Shown: positions 15,362-26,637, counted from the first letter of the stretch. The stretch: DNA of 33,536 nucleotides from an actinobacterium LLX17 (GCA_000471045.1 KI301992.1:1381470-1415005), one strand, 5' to 3'. The notes: generated from the sequence alone by a model not told the origin. Program-made: numbers and translations.

Positions 15362-16026
15362 CCATTCGCGTCCTGATCGTCGACGACGACGCCCTCGTCC
15401 GCACCGGCCTGGCCCTGATGCTGGGCGGCCAGGAGCGCATCGAGGTCGTCGGCGAGGCGTCCGACGGACGGGCTGCTGTGGCCCATGTCCGCGACGCGGC
15501 GGCGACCGACCAGCGGGTCGAGGTCGTGCTGATGGACATCCGCATGCCGGTGCTCGACGGCATCGCCGCCACGGCCGAGCTGCGGCACGTGGCGCACCCG
15601 CCCCGCGTGATCGTGCTGACCACCTTCGACGCCGACGACTACGTCGTGCGCGCCCTGGTGGCCGGTGCCGACGGGTTCCTGCTGAAGGACACCCCGCCGG
15701 CGCAGATCGTCGAGGCGATCGAGCGGGTCGTCGAGGGCGAACCGATCCTCTCCCCGCGCGTCACCGCAGGGTTGATCCGCCAGGTCACGGACGCCGCCCC
15801 CGACGACGGCACCGAGGAGGCGCGCCGTCGCATCGGCGGGCTCACGGAGCGCGAGCGCGAGGTCGCCGTCTGCGTGGGTCACGGCCGGTCCAACGCCGAG
15901 ATCGCGACCGAGCTGCACATGAGCCTGGCCACCGTGAAGGCGCACATCTCGCACATCTTCACCAAGCTCGACGCCACCAACCGGGTGCAGGTGGCCATCG
16001 CCATGCACGACGCCGAGCTGCTGTAG
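15358..16026 (+). CDS. LuxR/NarL-family response regulator
   Basis: 222 residues. The receiver domain begins MTIRVLIVDDDALVRTGLAL with acidic D9-D11, phosphorylation site D60 (VLMDIRMPVLDG) and conserved Lys in DGFLLKDTPPAQIVEAI. The C-terminal LuxR helix-turn-helix is LTEREREVAVCVGHGRSNAE followed by ELHMSLATVKAHISHIFTKL. ATG 15358, overlapping the kinase stop, is preferred to the in-frame GTG 18 bases earlier because the receiver starts there. It probably acts on the shared upstream region (inverted repeat at 14154). Confidence 0.93.
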   Translation: MTIRVLIVDDDALVRTGLALMLGGQERIEVVGEASDGRAAVAHVRDAAATDQRVEVVLMDIRMPVLDGIAATAELRHVAHPPRVIVLTTFDADDYVVRALVAGADGFLLKDTPPAQIVEAIERVVEGEPILSPRVTAGLIRQVTDAAPDDGTEEARRRIGGLTEREREVAVCVGHGRSNAEIATELHMSLATVKAHISHIFTKLDATNRVQVAIAMHDAELL

Positions 16027-16030
16027 CACC

Positions 16031-16036
16031 TAGCGT
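16031..16036 (+). promoter_or_regulatory. Leaderless -10 (TAGCGT) for the SDR gene
   Basis: TAGCGT lies 5 bases after the response-regulator stop and 6 nt before the ATG at 16043. This suggests an independent leaderless message rather than read-through translation. Confidence 0.45.
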
Positions 16037-16042
16037 GGTGGC

Positions 16043-17035
16043 ATGGCCCTCCCCCGCGCACTGACGAGACCGCTCGACACCGTCCTGGACAAGTCTCTCG
16101 TCGGTGGCTACTCGAGCATCGGTCCTGCCCTGCGGCGACACTGGTGGCCGGCCGACCCCGCCCCCGACGCCCTGCTCGGTCGCCACGTCGTGGTCACCGG
16201 CGCGAGTCGTGGCCTGGGACTGGCTGCCGCCACCGGCCTCGCCCGCCTGGGCGCCACCGTGCACCTGCTCGGCCGCGACCTGGGCCGGGTCCAGGAAGCG
16301 GCCGCGACGATCCGTCGCGACCTGCCGGACGCCACCCTCGTGCCGGAGGAGTGCGACGTCAGCGACCTCGAGAGCGTTCGGGCGTATGCCACCAAGACCG
16401 TGCGGGAGCTCGGTCGAGTCCATGCCCTCGTGCACAACGCCGGCGTCATGCCCGACGAACGCAGCGAGTCAGCTCAAGGCATCGAGCTCGCCCTGGCGAC
16501 CCACGTCGTCGGGCCGTTGCTGCTGACCGAGCTGCTGCGCCCGGCGCTCGCGGCAGCCGATGATGGTCGCGTCGTGGTGGTCTCGTCCGGCGGCATGTAC
16601 AGCGCGCCGCTCACCGCGTCGTGGGTCGACGACCTGCAGTACCGGGAGGGCGAGTACCGCGGCATCCGGGCCTACGCCCGCACCAAGCGCCTGCAGGTCG
16701 TCATGGCCGAGCGCCTCGCTCGTCGCTGCGAGTCCGACGGCATCGCGGTGCACAGCATGCACCCGGGCTGGGCGGCCACCGAGGGCATCACCGACAAGCT
16801 GCCCGCCTTCGCGCGCTTGACCAGCCCGGTCCTGCGCGACGCCGCATCGGGCGCCGACACGATGGTGTGGCTGGTCGCGGCCCCCGAGGGCGGTACGACC
16901 ACCGGCCTGTTCTGGAGCGACCGCCGGCCCCGGCCCACGTCGTACCTCCCGTGGGCCAAGGAGGACCCCGCGCTCGGCCGCCGCGCGTGGGACGTCATGA
17001 CCGCGTTGGCCGGCCTCGACGAGACGCCCGCCTGA
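16043..17035 (+). CDS. Short-chain dehydrogenase/reductase, DHRS12-like
   Basis: 330 residues, longer than a classical SDR because of an N-terminal extension (about 45 residues) and a C-terminal tail. Cofactor loop TGASRGLGLAAATGLARLGA, NNAG-equivalent HNAGVMPDE, catalytic Ser region VVVVSSGGMYSAP, and catalytic Y-x-x-x-K in RAYARTKRLQVVMAERLA, followed by HSMHPGWAATEGI. The SSGGMYSAP/DDLQY/YARTKRLQ pattern and the length match DHRS12-type enzymes. The substrate is unknown. Intact and probably NAD(P)-dependent and cytosolic. It lies between the two-component genes and furA but shows no sign of belonging to either unit. Confidence 0.88.
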   Translation: MALPRALTRPLDTVLDKSLVGGYSSIGPALRRHWWPADPAPDALLGRHVVVTGASRGLGLAAATGLARLGATVHLLGRDLGRVQEAAATIRRDLPDATLVPEECDVSDLESVRAYATKTVRELGRVHALVHNAGVMPDERSESAQGIELALATHVVGPLLLTELLRPALAAADDGRVVVVSSGGMYSAPLTASWVDDLQYREGEYRGIRAYARTKRLQVVMAERLARRCESDGIAVHSMHPGWAATEGITDKLPAFARLTSPVLRDAASGADTMVWLVAAPEGGTTTGLFWSDRRPRPTSYLPWAKEDPALGRRAWDVMTALAGLDETPA

Positions 17036-17064
17036 GCAGCTCGCTCCACAGAAGTTCACCGCGT

Positions 17065-17099
17065 GTCAATCTTGACTCACTCCAGACAAGGGCTATGGT
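17065..17099 (+). promoter_or_regulatory. furA-katG promoter with overlapping operator-like palindrome
   Basis: A -35 TTGACT (17072-17077), 16-bp spacer and -10 TATGGT (17094-17099) form the best sigma-A-like promoter in the window. The -10 ends 6 nt before the furA ATG, so the message is probably leaderless. GTCAA-TC-TTGAC (17065-17076) is a perfect palindrome overlapping the -35. A matching half, ATTGACA, occurs at 17115-17121. In mycobacteria and streptomycetes FurA-type repressors bind just upstream of their own gene; that this palindrome is the site is inferred. Confidence 0.7.
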
Positions 17100-17105
17100 G
17101 AGGTG

Positions 17106-19849
<2,744 letters not shown>

Positions 19850-19866
19850 CCTGAGCACCTGCATCA

Positions 19867-19909
19867 GCCGCGAGCCCGGTCGACCGTCCTGGTCGGCCGG
19901 GCTCGCGGC
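19867..19909. terminator. Bidirectional terminator between katG and the ANL-like gene
   Basis: GCCGCGAGCCCGG (19867-19879) pairs perfectly with CCGGGCTCGCGGC (19897-19909). A T-G pair and CGACC/GGTCG extend the stem to about 19 pairs around a 5-nt loop. It starts 18 bases after the katG stop and lies 18 bases from the convergent stop at 19928, so it can serve both strands. No U-tract, as is common in high-GC actinobacteria. Confidence 0.8.
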
Positions 19910-19927
19910 CGTCCAGGGAGGTTCTGC

Positions 19928-20392
19928 CTAGCTCGGGGCGACGGGACGGCCGGCGAGCAGCGGCTCGACGACGTGTGGCACCAGCTCGAGCAGGCGCTCC
20001 CGGTAACCGTCTGGGTCGGAGCGCAGCGCCCCGGCGGGGTCACCGGCGCCGGCGCGCCGCACGAGGTCGAGCGACCACGTCTCGTCGTCCATCACGACCT
20101 CCGGCTCGTCGTCGCCGTGCCGCACCACGACGACGCCCGCCGCGGCTGGATAGGCGCCGATCCGGATGCAGGCACACGCGACCTCGACCGCCACCGGGCC
20201 CTCGACCTGCACGTGCACGTCATGGCCCGGCTCCACGCCGACCGCTCGCAGACCGGCGGCCAGCGCAGCCACGCGCTCGAGCAGCCCGGCGAAGCTCAGG
20301 TCATGCTCACCCTCGCGCACCAGCGCGGTCGCGTCGGCAGCGCCGGCCACGACGTGGCGGTCGAGGATCTCGAAGCCGATCGACGTGCGCAT
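19928..20392 (-). CDS. Truncated acyl-CoA synthetase-like (ANL N-terminal) protein
   Basis: 154 residues. Residues 20-83 (ATALVREGEHDLSFAGLLER; LAAGLRAVGVEPGHDVHVQV; ACACIRIGAYPA) resemble the first ~80 residues of adenylate-forming enzymes (the region usually read as TYAELLERV..LA.GL...GV..GD.V). The ATP-binding P-loop, YTSGTTG-like motif, adenylation core and C-terminal lysine domain are absent, so it cannot adenylate by the known mechanism. The rest (residues 90-154) is acidic and unrecognised. The start ATG 20392 overlaps the stop of the crotonase gene (TGATG), so the two are co-translated. Acyl-CoA or acyl-chain binding is possible but unproven. Confidence 0.65.
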   Translation of the reverse strand: MRTSIGFEILDRHVVAGAADATALVREGEHDLSFAGLLERVAALAAGLRAVGVEPGHDVHVQVEGPVAVEVACACIRIGAYPAAAGVVVVRHGDDEPEVVMDDETWSLDLVRRAGAGDPAGALRSDPDGYRERLLELVPHVVEPLLAGRPVAPS

Positions 20393-21111
20393 CAGCGGCC
20401 TCGGAAGACGGGGTCGCGCCGCTCGGCGCGCGCCGCGGCACCTTCCTGCACGTCCTCGCTGGCCCACACCGCACGGAAGGACGCCTCGATGGCGGCGTCG
20501 TCGTCGCGCGAGCCGTTCAGCACCAGCTTGTTGTGCGCGAGGCTCAGCGGCGCCAGCGTCGCGATCTCCTTCGCCCACGCGAGGGCATCCGCCAGCGTCC
20601 CGGCGCGGTCGGCCAGCCCGCACGCCAGCGCCTCCTCGCGGTCGAGCGTCTCGGCGGCCAGCATGAGCCGGCGGGCCGGGCCCATGCCGGCGAGCTCGCC
20701 CAGCGTGCGGATGGTCCAGGCGTCGACGGCCATGCCGTTGCGGCCGGTCGGCACGGCGAAACGGGCCGACACGTCGGCGACCCGCAGGTCGCAGGCCATC
20801 GCGAGCTGCGTGCCCGCCCCGATCGCCGGACCGTTCACGGCCGCGATGATCGGCACCGGAAGGCGGGTCAGGCCGTGCAGCATGCCGTAGAGCGCCTCGA
20901 GGAACTCGTCGCCGTACACACCGCCGAGGTCCGCGCCCGAGCAGAAGGCCGAGCCACGACCCGTGACGACCAGCACTCGGGCGCCGTCGGCGACGGCCTG
21001 TCCAGCGGCTTCGTCGATGCGCCGGCACTGCTCGAGGTCGAGCGCGTTGCGGCGCTCCTCGCGCTGCAGCTCGAGCAGGACGACGTTGCCCTCGCGGGTG
21101 ACTTCCAGCAT
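20392..21111 (-). CDS. echA6: Crotonase-fold protein of the EchA6 type (no catalytic glutamates)
   Basis: 239 residues of the enoyl-CoA hydratase/isomerase fold: RNALDLEQC, oxyanion-hole strands GRGSAFCSGADLGG (51-64) and AAVNGPAIGAGTQLAMACDL (90-109), and a C-terminal trimerisation region. The two glutamates that catalyse hydration in classical hydratases (E144/E164 of the rat enzyme, 20 residues apart) align with Q102 and T122, also 20 apart, so hydratase activity is not expected. The pattern PTGRNGMAVDAWTIRTL, the length and the ending RRDPVFRGR match, from memory, mycobacterial EchA6, a non-catalytic acyl-CoA-binding crotonase. Start ATG 21111, with TACCGT 6 nt upstream. Co-translated with the ANL fragment. 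Confidence 0.85.
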   Translation of the reverse strand: MLEVTREGNVVLLELQREERRNALDLEQCRRIDEAAGQAVADGARVLVVTGRGSAFCSGADLGGVYGDEFLEALYGMLHGLTRLPVPIIAAVNGPAIGAGTQLAMACDLRVADVSARFAVPTGRNGMAVDAWTIRTLGELAGMGPARRLMLAAETLDREEALACGLADRAGTLADALAWAKEIATLAPLSLAHNKLVLNGSRDDDAAIEASFRAVWASEDVQEGAAARAERRDPVFRGR

Positions 21112-21117
21112 GCGGCC

Positions 21118-21123
21118 ACGGTA
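21118..21123 (-). promoter_or_regulatory. Leaderless -10 (TACCGT) for the EchA6-like gene
   Basis: TACCGT (minus strand) ends 6 nt before the ATG at 21111. The -35 position, 17 bp further up, falls in the CRP-like palindrome at 21141. Confidence 0.5.
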
Positions 21124-21140
21124 CCCGGCAGCTCTCGCGC

Positions 21141-21154
21141 GTGACCTGGGTCAC
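21141..21154. promoter_or_regulatory. CRP/GlxR-like palindrome between echA6-like and metallophosphoesterase genes
   Basis: GTGACC-TG-GGTCAC is a perfect 14-bp palindrome and fits the core of the actinobacterial CRP-family consensus (GTGA-N6-TCAC; outer T/A bases are C/C here). It lies over the -35 region of the EchA6-like gene and 20 bp before the ATG of the divergent metallophosphoesterase gene. cAMP-CRP control is inferred. Confidence 0.5.
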
Positions 21155-21174
21155 CTCCCGGTCGTTGAGGGTGC

Positions 21175-22878
21175 ATGACGCTCACGCGACGCGCCCTGCT
21201 CCAGTCCGGCACCGTGCTCGGCACCGCCATGGCGGTCGGCCTCCCCGCCCTCCTGCGATCCTCCGCTGCCGCCGCCCCACCAGTGGCCACGGCGGGCACG
21301 ACCCTCGCCACACGGCTCGCGCTCGGGGCGCCCGGCGCCGGGGGCTACGCCCCGGTCGTCAACGCGCCGGGCGAACCGCACGTGGTGCGCGCCGACCTGG
21401 GCGCGACGCCGCGACCGGGACGCGTCGGGACGCGCACCCCGGTGGTGAGCTTCGCGCACCTGACCGACGTGCACATCATCGATGCGCAGTCACCCATGCG
21501 TGTGGAGTACCTCGACCGGCTCGACGACGCCTACGAGCCCGGCGACCCCACGCTGTCCGGTCTGCTCTCGTCCAGCTACCGGCCCCAGGAGATGCTGACC
21601 GCACAGACGAGCGACGCCATGGTGCGCGCGGTCAATCGTGTTGGCGTCGGCCCGGTCACTGGCACCCCCCTCGCCTTCGCCATCCAGACCGGCGACAACT
21701 CCGACAACTGCCAGCACAACGAGGTGCGCTGGAACATCGACGTGCTCGACGGCCAGGAGGTGCGACCCGACTCCGGCAGCACGCGAAAGTGGGAGGGCGT
21801 GCACGACGGCCGCACGACCGACACCCACTACTGGCACCCCGAGGGCGAGCGCACCGACTCCTACCGCACCCGTTTCGGGTTTCCGGTGAAGTCCGGGCTG
21901 CTGGACGCCGCCCGCCGGCCGTTCGTCGCCGAGGGACTCGACATCCCGTGGTACTCGGTCTTCGGCAACCACGACGGTCTCGTGCAGGGCAACTTCCCCC
22001 AGACGCTGGCCCTCGGCACGCTCGGCGCCGGACCGCTGAAGCCGACCTCCCTGCCGCCCGGCCTGTCGCAAGCCGATGTGCTGAACGCCCTGCGCACTGC
22101 CAACGGGGGCGCCCTCCTGGGCGCGGTCTCCCTGCTGAGTGCCCGGCTCGTCACCCCGGACGCAGGACGCCGTTCGATCACCCGCAAGCAGGTGGTCGAG
22201 GAGCACTTCGCCACCACCGGCTCGCCCGTCGGTCACGGGTTCACCGCCGAGAATCGGACCAAGGGCACCGCGTACTACGCCTTCGACCAGGGCTCGGTGC
22301 GCTGCATCGTGCTCGACACCGTCAACCCGAACGGATATGCCGACGGGTCCATCGGGACGACCCAGGCGCAGTGGTTGCGTGACACGCTGGCGGCCTCGAC
22401 CGACCGCTTCGTCATGGTGTTCAGCCACCACACCTCTGGCACCATGACCAACCCGCTGGTGCTCACCGGTCTCGACCTCGAGGCCCGCGTGCTGGGCCCG
22501 GCCGTCGTCGACATCTTGCTGGCCGCTCCGCAGGTCGTGGCGTGGGTCAACGGGCACACTCATCGCAACGAGATCACCGCTCACCAGCGGGCCGACGGCA
22601 CCGGCGGGTTCTACGAGATCAACTCCGCCTCCCACGTCGACTTCCCGCAGCAGTCGCGCCTCGTCGAGCTGGTGGACAACCGCGACGGCACGCTGTCGAT
22701 CTTCACGACGATGATCGATCACGTCGGCCCCGCTGCCCACGGTGGCTCGCTGGCCGACACCGTCTCGCTGGCCTCACTGGCCCGGGAGCTCTCGGCCAAC
22801 GACCCGCAGCACCGCGGCTCCCACGGCACGGGTGCAGCCGACGACCGCAACACCGAGCTGGTGCTGCCGCACCCCTAG
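21175..22878 (+). CDS. Tat-secreted calcineurin-like metallophosphoesterase
   Basis: 567 residues. An N-terminal twin-arginine signal ([20 protein letters not shown]) precedes an Ala-rich cleavage region near residue 38. The metallophosphoesterase motifs appear in order: [11 protein letters not shown] (D-x-H), [11 protein letters not shown] (G-D), [11 protein letters not shown] (G-N-H-D), [11 protein letters not shown] (H) and [11 protein letters not shown] (G-H-x-H). All dinuclear metal ligands are present. The large insert between the second and third motifs fits the actinobacterial TIGR03767-like subgroup. Export of the folded, metal-loaded enzyme by Tat is expected; the phosphate-ester substrate is unknown. 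Its TAG stop shares the palindromic CTAG with the convergent HAD gene. Confidence 0.9.
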   Translation: MTLTRRALLQSGTVLGTAMAVGLPALLRSSAAAAPPVATAGTTLATRLALGAPGAGGYAPVVNAPGEPHVVRADLGATPRPGRVGTRTPVVSFAHLTDVHIIDAQSPMRVEYLDRLDDAYEPGDPTLSGLLSSSYRPQEMLTAQTSDAMVRAVNRVGVGPVTGTPLAFAIQTGDNSDNCQHNEVRWNIDVLDGQEVRPDSGSTRKWEGVHDGRTTDTHYWHPEGERTDSYRTRFGFPVKSGLLDAARRPFVAEGLDIPWYSVFGNHDGLVQGNFPQTLALGTLGAGPLKPTSLPPGLSQADVLNALRTANGGALLGAVSLLSARLVTPDAGRRSITRKQVVEEHFATTGSPVGHGFTAENRTKGTAYYAFDQGSVRCIVLDTVNPNGYADGSIGTTQAQWLRDTLAASTDRFVMVFSHHTSGTMTNPLVLTGLDLEARVLGPAVVDILLAAPQVVAWVNGHTHRNEITAHQRADGTGGFYEINSASHVDFPQQSRLVELVDNRDGTLSIFTTMIDHVGPAAHGGSLADTVSLASLARELSANDPQHRGSHGTGAADDRNTELVLPHP

Positions 22879-23672
22879 AGGAGCGACTCGAGCAGGCCGG
22901 CGACTGCGTCGTCATCGTTGCTCGCCAGCACCGTGTGGGCCGCGCTCAGCACGTCGGCGTGAGCGTTGGCCACCGCGAACGCGCGGCCCGCCCAGGCCAG
23001 CATCGGCAGGTCGTTGGGCATGTCACCGCAGGCCCAGACATCGCCGGCGTCGACACCCTGCTCTCCGCACCACGTCGCCAGACCACTGGCCTTCGTGACG
23101 CCGGGTGCGGTCATCTCGGCCAGACCCACCGCACCGGAGAATCCCACCTCGGCCCGCCCCGCGGTCAGCTCGACGACCCGACGGAGGAACTCGTCGTCAT
23201 CGGTCGCGGCCGACCGCGCCAGCAGCTTGCCGACCGGCGAGGTCGTCAGGTCGTCGAGGCCCACCACCTCGTACGGATCGGTGAACGAGTCGAGGAACAG
23301 CTCCTCGCGCGCGTAGCCGTCGGCTCGCTCGACGGCCAAGGCGACGTCGGGGAACTCCTGGCGCAGGTCGGCGATGAGCCGCTGCAGGTCCTCCGGGCCG
23401 TGCCCGCGCGACGAGGTCACCTCGCGGGTGGCGGCGTCGAACACGAACGACCCGTTGCCGCAGATGGCGACGCCATGGCCGCCCACGGCGTCAGCGAGGT
23501 CGTGCATCCAGCGCGGTGGCCGGGCCGTGACGAAGATCGTGTGGATGCCGGCCTGCTCCGCCGCGGCGATGGCCTCGCGGGTGCGGCCCGACAGGGATCC
23601 GTCGCTGCGCAGCAGGGTTCCGTCGAGGTCGGTGGCCACCAGACGGGGCCGGCCGGCCGCGGACCCGGCCAT
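22875..23672 (-). CDS. HAD-superfamily (Cof-type) phosphatase
   Basis: 265 residues: motif [15 protein letters not shown] (nucleophile D15, acid D17), motif II region [10 protein letters not shown], type-IIB cap (about 85-190, [20 protein letters not shown]), motif III Lys in [16 protein letters not shown], and motif [22 protein letters not shown]. This is a Cof/YidA-like soluble sugar- or cofactor-phosphate phosphatase. The start ATG 23672 overlaps the rlmN stop (TGATG), so it is co-translated with rlmN. The substrate cannot be assigned. Confidence 0.88.
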   Translation of the reverse strand: MAGSAAGRPRLVATDLDGTLLRSDGSLSGRTREAIAAAEQAGIHTIFVTARPPRWMHDLADAVGGHGVAICGNGSFVFDAATREVTSSRGHGPEDLQRLIADLRQEFPDVALAVERADGYAREELFLDSFTDPYEVVGLDDLTTSPVGKLLARSAATDDDEFLRRVVELTAGRAEVGFSGAVGLAEMTAPGVTKASGLATWCGEQGVDAGDVWACGDMPNDLPMLAWAGRAFAVANAHADVLSAAHTVLASNDDDAVAGLLESLL

Positions 23673-24832
23673 CAGCCCTCGACCGCGGCCAGCTGTCCGC
23701 AGGCGGCGTCGATGTCGTTGCCGCGGGTGTCGCGGATCGTCGTGCTGACGCCCTTGGCCTGAAGCCGGCGCACGAACTCGTCCATGTCCTCGTCGCGCGA
23801 GCGCGTGAACTGGGCGCCCGGGATCTCGTTGAGCGGGATCAGGTTGACGTGCACCCAGCCCCAGCCGTCCTCGCCGGAGCCCCGGGCCCGGAGCACGTCG
23901 GCCAGCAGGTCGGCCCGCCAGGCCTGGTCGTTGATGTCGCGCATCATGGCGTACTCGATCGAGACGCGGCGCTTGGTCGTGCGCGCGTAGTCCCACGCGG
24001 CATCGACGACCTCGTCGACCTTGAAGCGGGTGTTGATGGGCACCAGGGTGTCGCGCAGCTCGTCGTCGGGGGCGTGCAGGGAGACGGCCAGCGTGACCGG
24101 GATGCCCTCCTCGGTGAGCTGGCGGATGCGAGGCACGAGGCCCACGGTGCTCAGCGTGATGTTGCGCGCCGACAGACCGAGTCCCTCGGGCGCCGGCGTG
24201 ACCATGCGACGGATCGACCCGATGACGGCCTTGTAGTTGGCCATCGGCTCACCCATGCCCATGAACACGATGTTGGAGAGCCGTCCCGGTCCCCCCGCGA
24301 CCTCGCCGCGCGCCATCCGGCCGGCGGCATCGACGACCTGGTCGACGATCTCGGCGGTGCTCATGTTGCGCTGCAGGCCGCCCATGCCCGTCGCGCAGAA
24401 CGGGCACGCCATGCCACAGCCCGCCTGGCTCGACACGCACAACGTCGCTCGTTCCGCCCGCGCAGCACTGCCGGGGTAGCGCATCAGCACCGACTCGACG
24501 AGCGCACCGTCGAACAACCGCCACAGGGTCTTGACCGTCGTGCCGGAATCGGCCTCCATCGTGCGGACCGGGGTCAGCAGCGGGGGCAGCAGGGCCTCGA
24601 CGATGCGGTCGCGCTGGGCGGCCGGGAGATCGGTCATGTTCGCGGGGTCGCGCTCGAGCCGGGCGAAGTAGTGGCGGGCCACCTGCTTGACGCGGAACGG
24701 CGGCTCCCCCAGCGCCTCGGCAGCGGCGACGCGCTCCTCGGCACTCAGATCGGCGAGGTGCCGCGGGGGCTTGGCACGCCCGCGGGGCTGCTCGAGCACC
24801 AGGGGCAGCGTGCGGGGCGCGTCCTCAGTCAT
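23672..24832 (-). CDS. rlmN: 23S rRNA/tRNA adenine-C2 methyltransferase RlmN
   Basis: Radical-SAM enzyme that methylates A2503 of 23S rRNA and A37 of some tRNAs. 386 residues: N-terminal helical domain ([20 protein letters not shown]), then [20 protein letters not shown] holding C132 (resolving Cys) and the [4Fe-4S] ligands C139, C143 and C146. These are followed by [57 protein letters not shown] and C-terminal methyl-carrier C378 (DIDAACGQL). All catalytic residues are present. The start ATG 24832 has GAGAAT 6 nt upstream. Confidence 0.97.
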   Translation of the reverse strand: MTEDAPRTLPLVLEQPRGRAKPPRHLADLSAEERVAAAEALGEPPFRVKQVARHYFARLERDPANMTDLPAAQRDRIVEALLPPLLTPVRTMEADSGTTVKTLWRLFDGALVESVLMRYPGSAARAERATLCVSSQAGCGMACPFCATGMGGLQRNMSTAEIVDQVVDAAGRMARGEVAGGPGRLSNIVFMGMGEPMANYKAVIGSIRRMVTPAPEGLGLSARNITLSTVGLVPRIRQLTEEGIPVTLAVSLHAPDDELRDTLVPINTRFKVDEVVDAAWDYARTTKRRVSIEYAMMRDINDQAWRADLLADVLRARGSGEDGWGWVHVNLIPLNEIPGAQFTRSRDEDMDEFVRRLQAKGVSTTIRDTRGNDIDAACGQLAAVEG

Positions 24833-24838
24833 TCCGCC

Positions 24839-24844
24839 ATTCTC
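24839..24844 (-). promoter_or_regulatory. Possible leaderless -10 (GAGAAT) for rlmN
   Basis: GAGAAT ends 6 nt before the ATG at 24832. AGAATGGCGG followed by A/C and ATG is shared with the dxr start. No Shine-Dalgarno is present. Confidence 0.4.
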
Positions 24845-24897
24845 TCACTGTGTTCATAGCGGCCCACGGCCCCGCACCCCCGCCGGACTGTCTGCGG

Positions 24898-25233
24898 CTA
24901 CCCAGCCCGCGGCGAGTACATGATGACCGCCACGCCGACCAGACAGATCAGGGCGCCAGCGACGTCGTAGCGGTCCGGGCGGAAGCCGTCCAGCACCATG
25001 CCCCACAGCAATGATCCGGCCACGAAGACGCCCCCGTAGGCCGCCAGGATCCGTCCGAAGTTCGCGTCAGGCTGCAGCGTCGCGACGAACCCGTAGAGGC
25101 CGAGGGCGATGACCCCGGCACCGATCCACAACCATCCCCGATGCTCGCGGACGCCCTGCCACACCAGCCAGGCCCCACCGATCTCGGCCAGGGCGGCCAC
25201 GGCGAACAGCACGAGGGACTTCGCGATCGTCAT
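24898..25233 (-). CDS. YnfA/UPF0060-family small membrane protein
   Basis: 111 residues with four membrane helices and family motifs: the first helix [20 protein letters not shown] (family A-E-I-x-G-x-x-x-x-W), then [20 protein letters not shown] (family G-x-x-x-T-L-Q-P, ...G-R-x-x-A-A-Y-G-G) and [21 protein letters not shown]. The fold is related to small multidrug-resistance exporters. Some members (YnfA) have been reported as drug efflux proteins; the role here is unproven. Single gene with its own probable start signal (GAGACT 6 nt before ATG 25233). Confidence 0.92.
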   Translation of the reverse strand: MTIAKSLVLFAVAALAEIGGAWLVWQGVREHRGWLWIGAGVIALGLYGFVATLQPDANFGRILAAYGGVFVAGSLLWGMVLDGFRPDRYDVAGALICLVGVAVIMYSPRAG

Positions 25234-25239
25234 GCGGGC

Positions 25240-25245
25240 AGTCTC
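25240..25245 (-). promoter_or_regulatory. Possible leaderless -10 (GAGACT) for the ynfA-like gene
   Basis: GAGACT ends 6 nt before the ATG at 25233. The first base deviates from TANNNT. It lies in the 21-bp gap after the NTF2-like gene. Confidence 0.35.
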
Positions 25246-25254
25246 CCAGTTGCG

Positions 25255-25776
25255 TCAGACCGGCACGGCCGAACCGGGGTCGATGAAGGAGGCGTCGTCG
25301 ATGCGCCACTGCCCGTCGACCAGCACCAGGTGGTACGTGTACTCGTCGGACTCGTCCTTCACCCGGTCGCGGGAATCGAGGTACTCCCAGCTCTCCTCGA
25401 CCTCGACCGTGGCGCGCTCACCGTCGACCTGGACGTCGAGCACATCGATCTCGTAGGTCTCCCAGAAGTCGTCCGGCTTGTCCTCGGCGATGTCGTCGTT
25501 GCCCTTGCGGAAGCCCGAGCACGTGCCGTAGTCGAACTCCTCGCTGTACGCCGCGCGGAAGTCACGCGTGGTCGTGCGGCGGAACGCCGAACAGTCGCTG
25601 TCGCGGAACGAGGCGTCCCAGGCCAGCACGACCTGCTCGGGCGTGTTGAGCGGCGGCAGGGTCGATGGCGATCCGGAGGCCAGACCGGCCACGAGGCCCA
25701 CCACTGCACCGCCGGCGACGAGGCCGAGTACGCCGGCGCCGGTGACCACCGGCCAGACCGGGCGCGACGGGCTCAT
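25255..25776 (-). CDS. Membrane-anchored NTF2-like protein, unknown function
   Basis: 173 residues. A short N-terminus leads to one membrane segment (VVTGAGVLGLVAGGAVVGLV), then a Pro/Ser linker and an extracytoplasmic domain of about 120 residues (NTPEQVVLAWDASFRDSDCS to YHLVLVDGQWRIDDASF). The helix-first layout and the closing strands ATVEVEESWEYLDSRD and DGQWRIDD are typical of the NTF2-like/SnoaL cone fold. C56 and C75-type cysteines (SDCSAFR, GTCSGFR) could form a disulfide outside the cell. ATG 25776 overlaps the cdsA stop (TGATG); an earlier in-frame start inside cdsA is less likely. Coupled to cdsA, but no known role in lipid synthesis. Confidence 0.8.
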   Translation of the reverse strand: MSPSRPVWPVVTGAGVLGLVAGGAVVGLVAGLASGSPSTLPPLNTPEQVVLAWDASFRDSDCSAFRRTTTRDFRAAYSEEFDYGTCSGFRKGNDDIAEDKPDDFWETYEIDVLDVQVDGERATVEVEESWEYLDSRDRVKDESDEYTYHLVLVDGQWRIDDASFIDPGSAVPV

Positions 25777-26627
25777 CAGGCCGGCGGGACGAGGTGGTGC
25801 AGGATCAACCACGCCACGGGAGCGACGGCGATGAGCGAGTCCAGACGGTCCATCAGACCGCCGTGACCGGGCAGCAGGTCGCCCATGTCCTTGATGCCGA
25901 GGTCGCGCTTGATCAGCGACTCCGAGAGGTCACCGAGCGTCGCCATGATGACTCCCGCCACGCCGAGCAGGACGCCGACCCACCAGCGGCCGTCGAGCGC
26001 CAGCACGACCACGGCCACGCCGGCACCGACGCCGAAGATCAGGGATCCGGTGAAGCCCTCCCAGGACTTCTTGGGGCTGATGGTGGGCGCCATCGGGTGC
26101 TTGCCGAACAGCACGCCGGCGATGTAGCCGCCGGTGTCGGAGGCGATGGTGGCGACGAGGAACGCCACGATGCGCCAGGGACCGTCGTCCTCGACCAGCA
26201 TCAGCAGCACGAACGCGCCCATGAGGTGCAGGTACGCCAGGCAGAAGATGCCCGCGCTGGCGTCGCGGACGAAGCCGTCGGGACCGTCGGCGAGCCGCCA
26301 CACGAGCGTGCCGATGACGGTGAGCGCCATCGCCACCGCCGCGGTCTCCATGTCGGCGAAGTACGCCGCCACCAGCATCGCGGTGCCACCGGCCAGTGTC
26401 GGGGCGAGCGGGATGCGGATGCCGGCCGTCGCGAAGGCGCGCTTCAGCTCCCACAGCCCCACGCCGAGCGCGACGACCACGACGGCGACGAACACGGCCT
26501 TGACCAGGAACAGGCTGGCCACGACCATCGCGACGAGTGCCGCGGCGACGCCGATCGCTGCCGGCAGGTTGCGGCCGGCGCGACCGTGGTCCTTCTCGCC
26601 CGTGGGCGGTGTGGGAGAGTCAGTCAT
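25776..26627 (-). CDS. cdsA: Phosphatidate cytidylyltransferase
   Basis: Integral membrane enzyme that makes CDP-diacylglycerol, precursor of all phospholipids. 283 residues with about seven or eight membrane helices. The CDS signature is complete near the C-terminus: SLIKRDLGIKDMGDLLPGHG followed by GLMDRLDSL. The mid-protein motif ASDTGGYIAGVLFGKHPMAP followed by SPKKSWEG is also present. A hydrophilic N-terminus of about 20 residues (TDSPTPPTGEKDHGRAG) precedes the first helix. Ten bp after frr; part of pyrH-frr-cdsA. Confidence 0.96.
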   Translation of the reverse strand: MTDSPTPPTGEKDHGRAGRNLPAAIGVAAALVAMVVASLFLVKAVFVAVVVVALGVGLWELKRAFATAGIRIPLAPTLAGGTAMLVAAYFADMETAAVAMALTVIGTLVWRLADGPDGFVRDASAGIFCLAYLHLMGAFVLLMLVEDDGPWRIVAFLVATIASDTGGYIAGVLFGKHPMAPTISPKKSWEGFTGSLIFGVGAGVAVVVLALDGRWWVGVLLGVAGVIMATLGDLSESLIKRDLGIKDMGDLLPGHGGLMDRLDSLIAVAPVAWLILHHLVPPA

Positions 26628-26637
26628 CGATGGGAGC

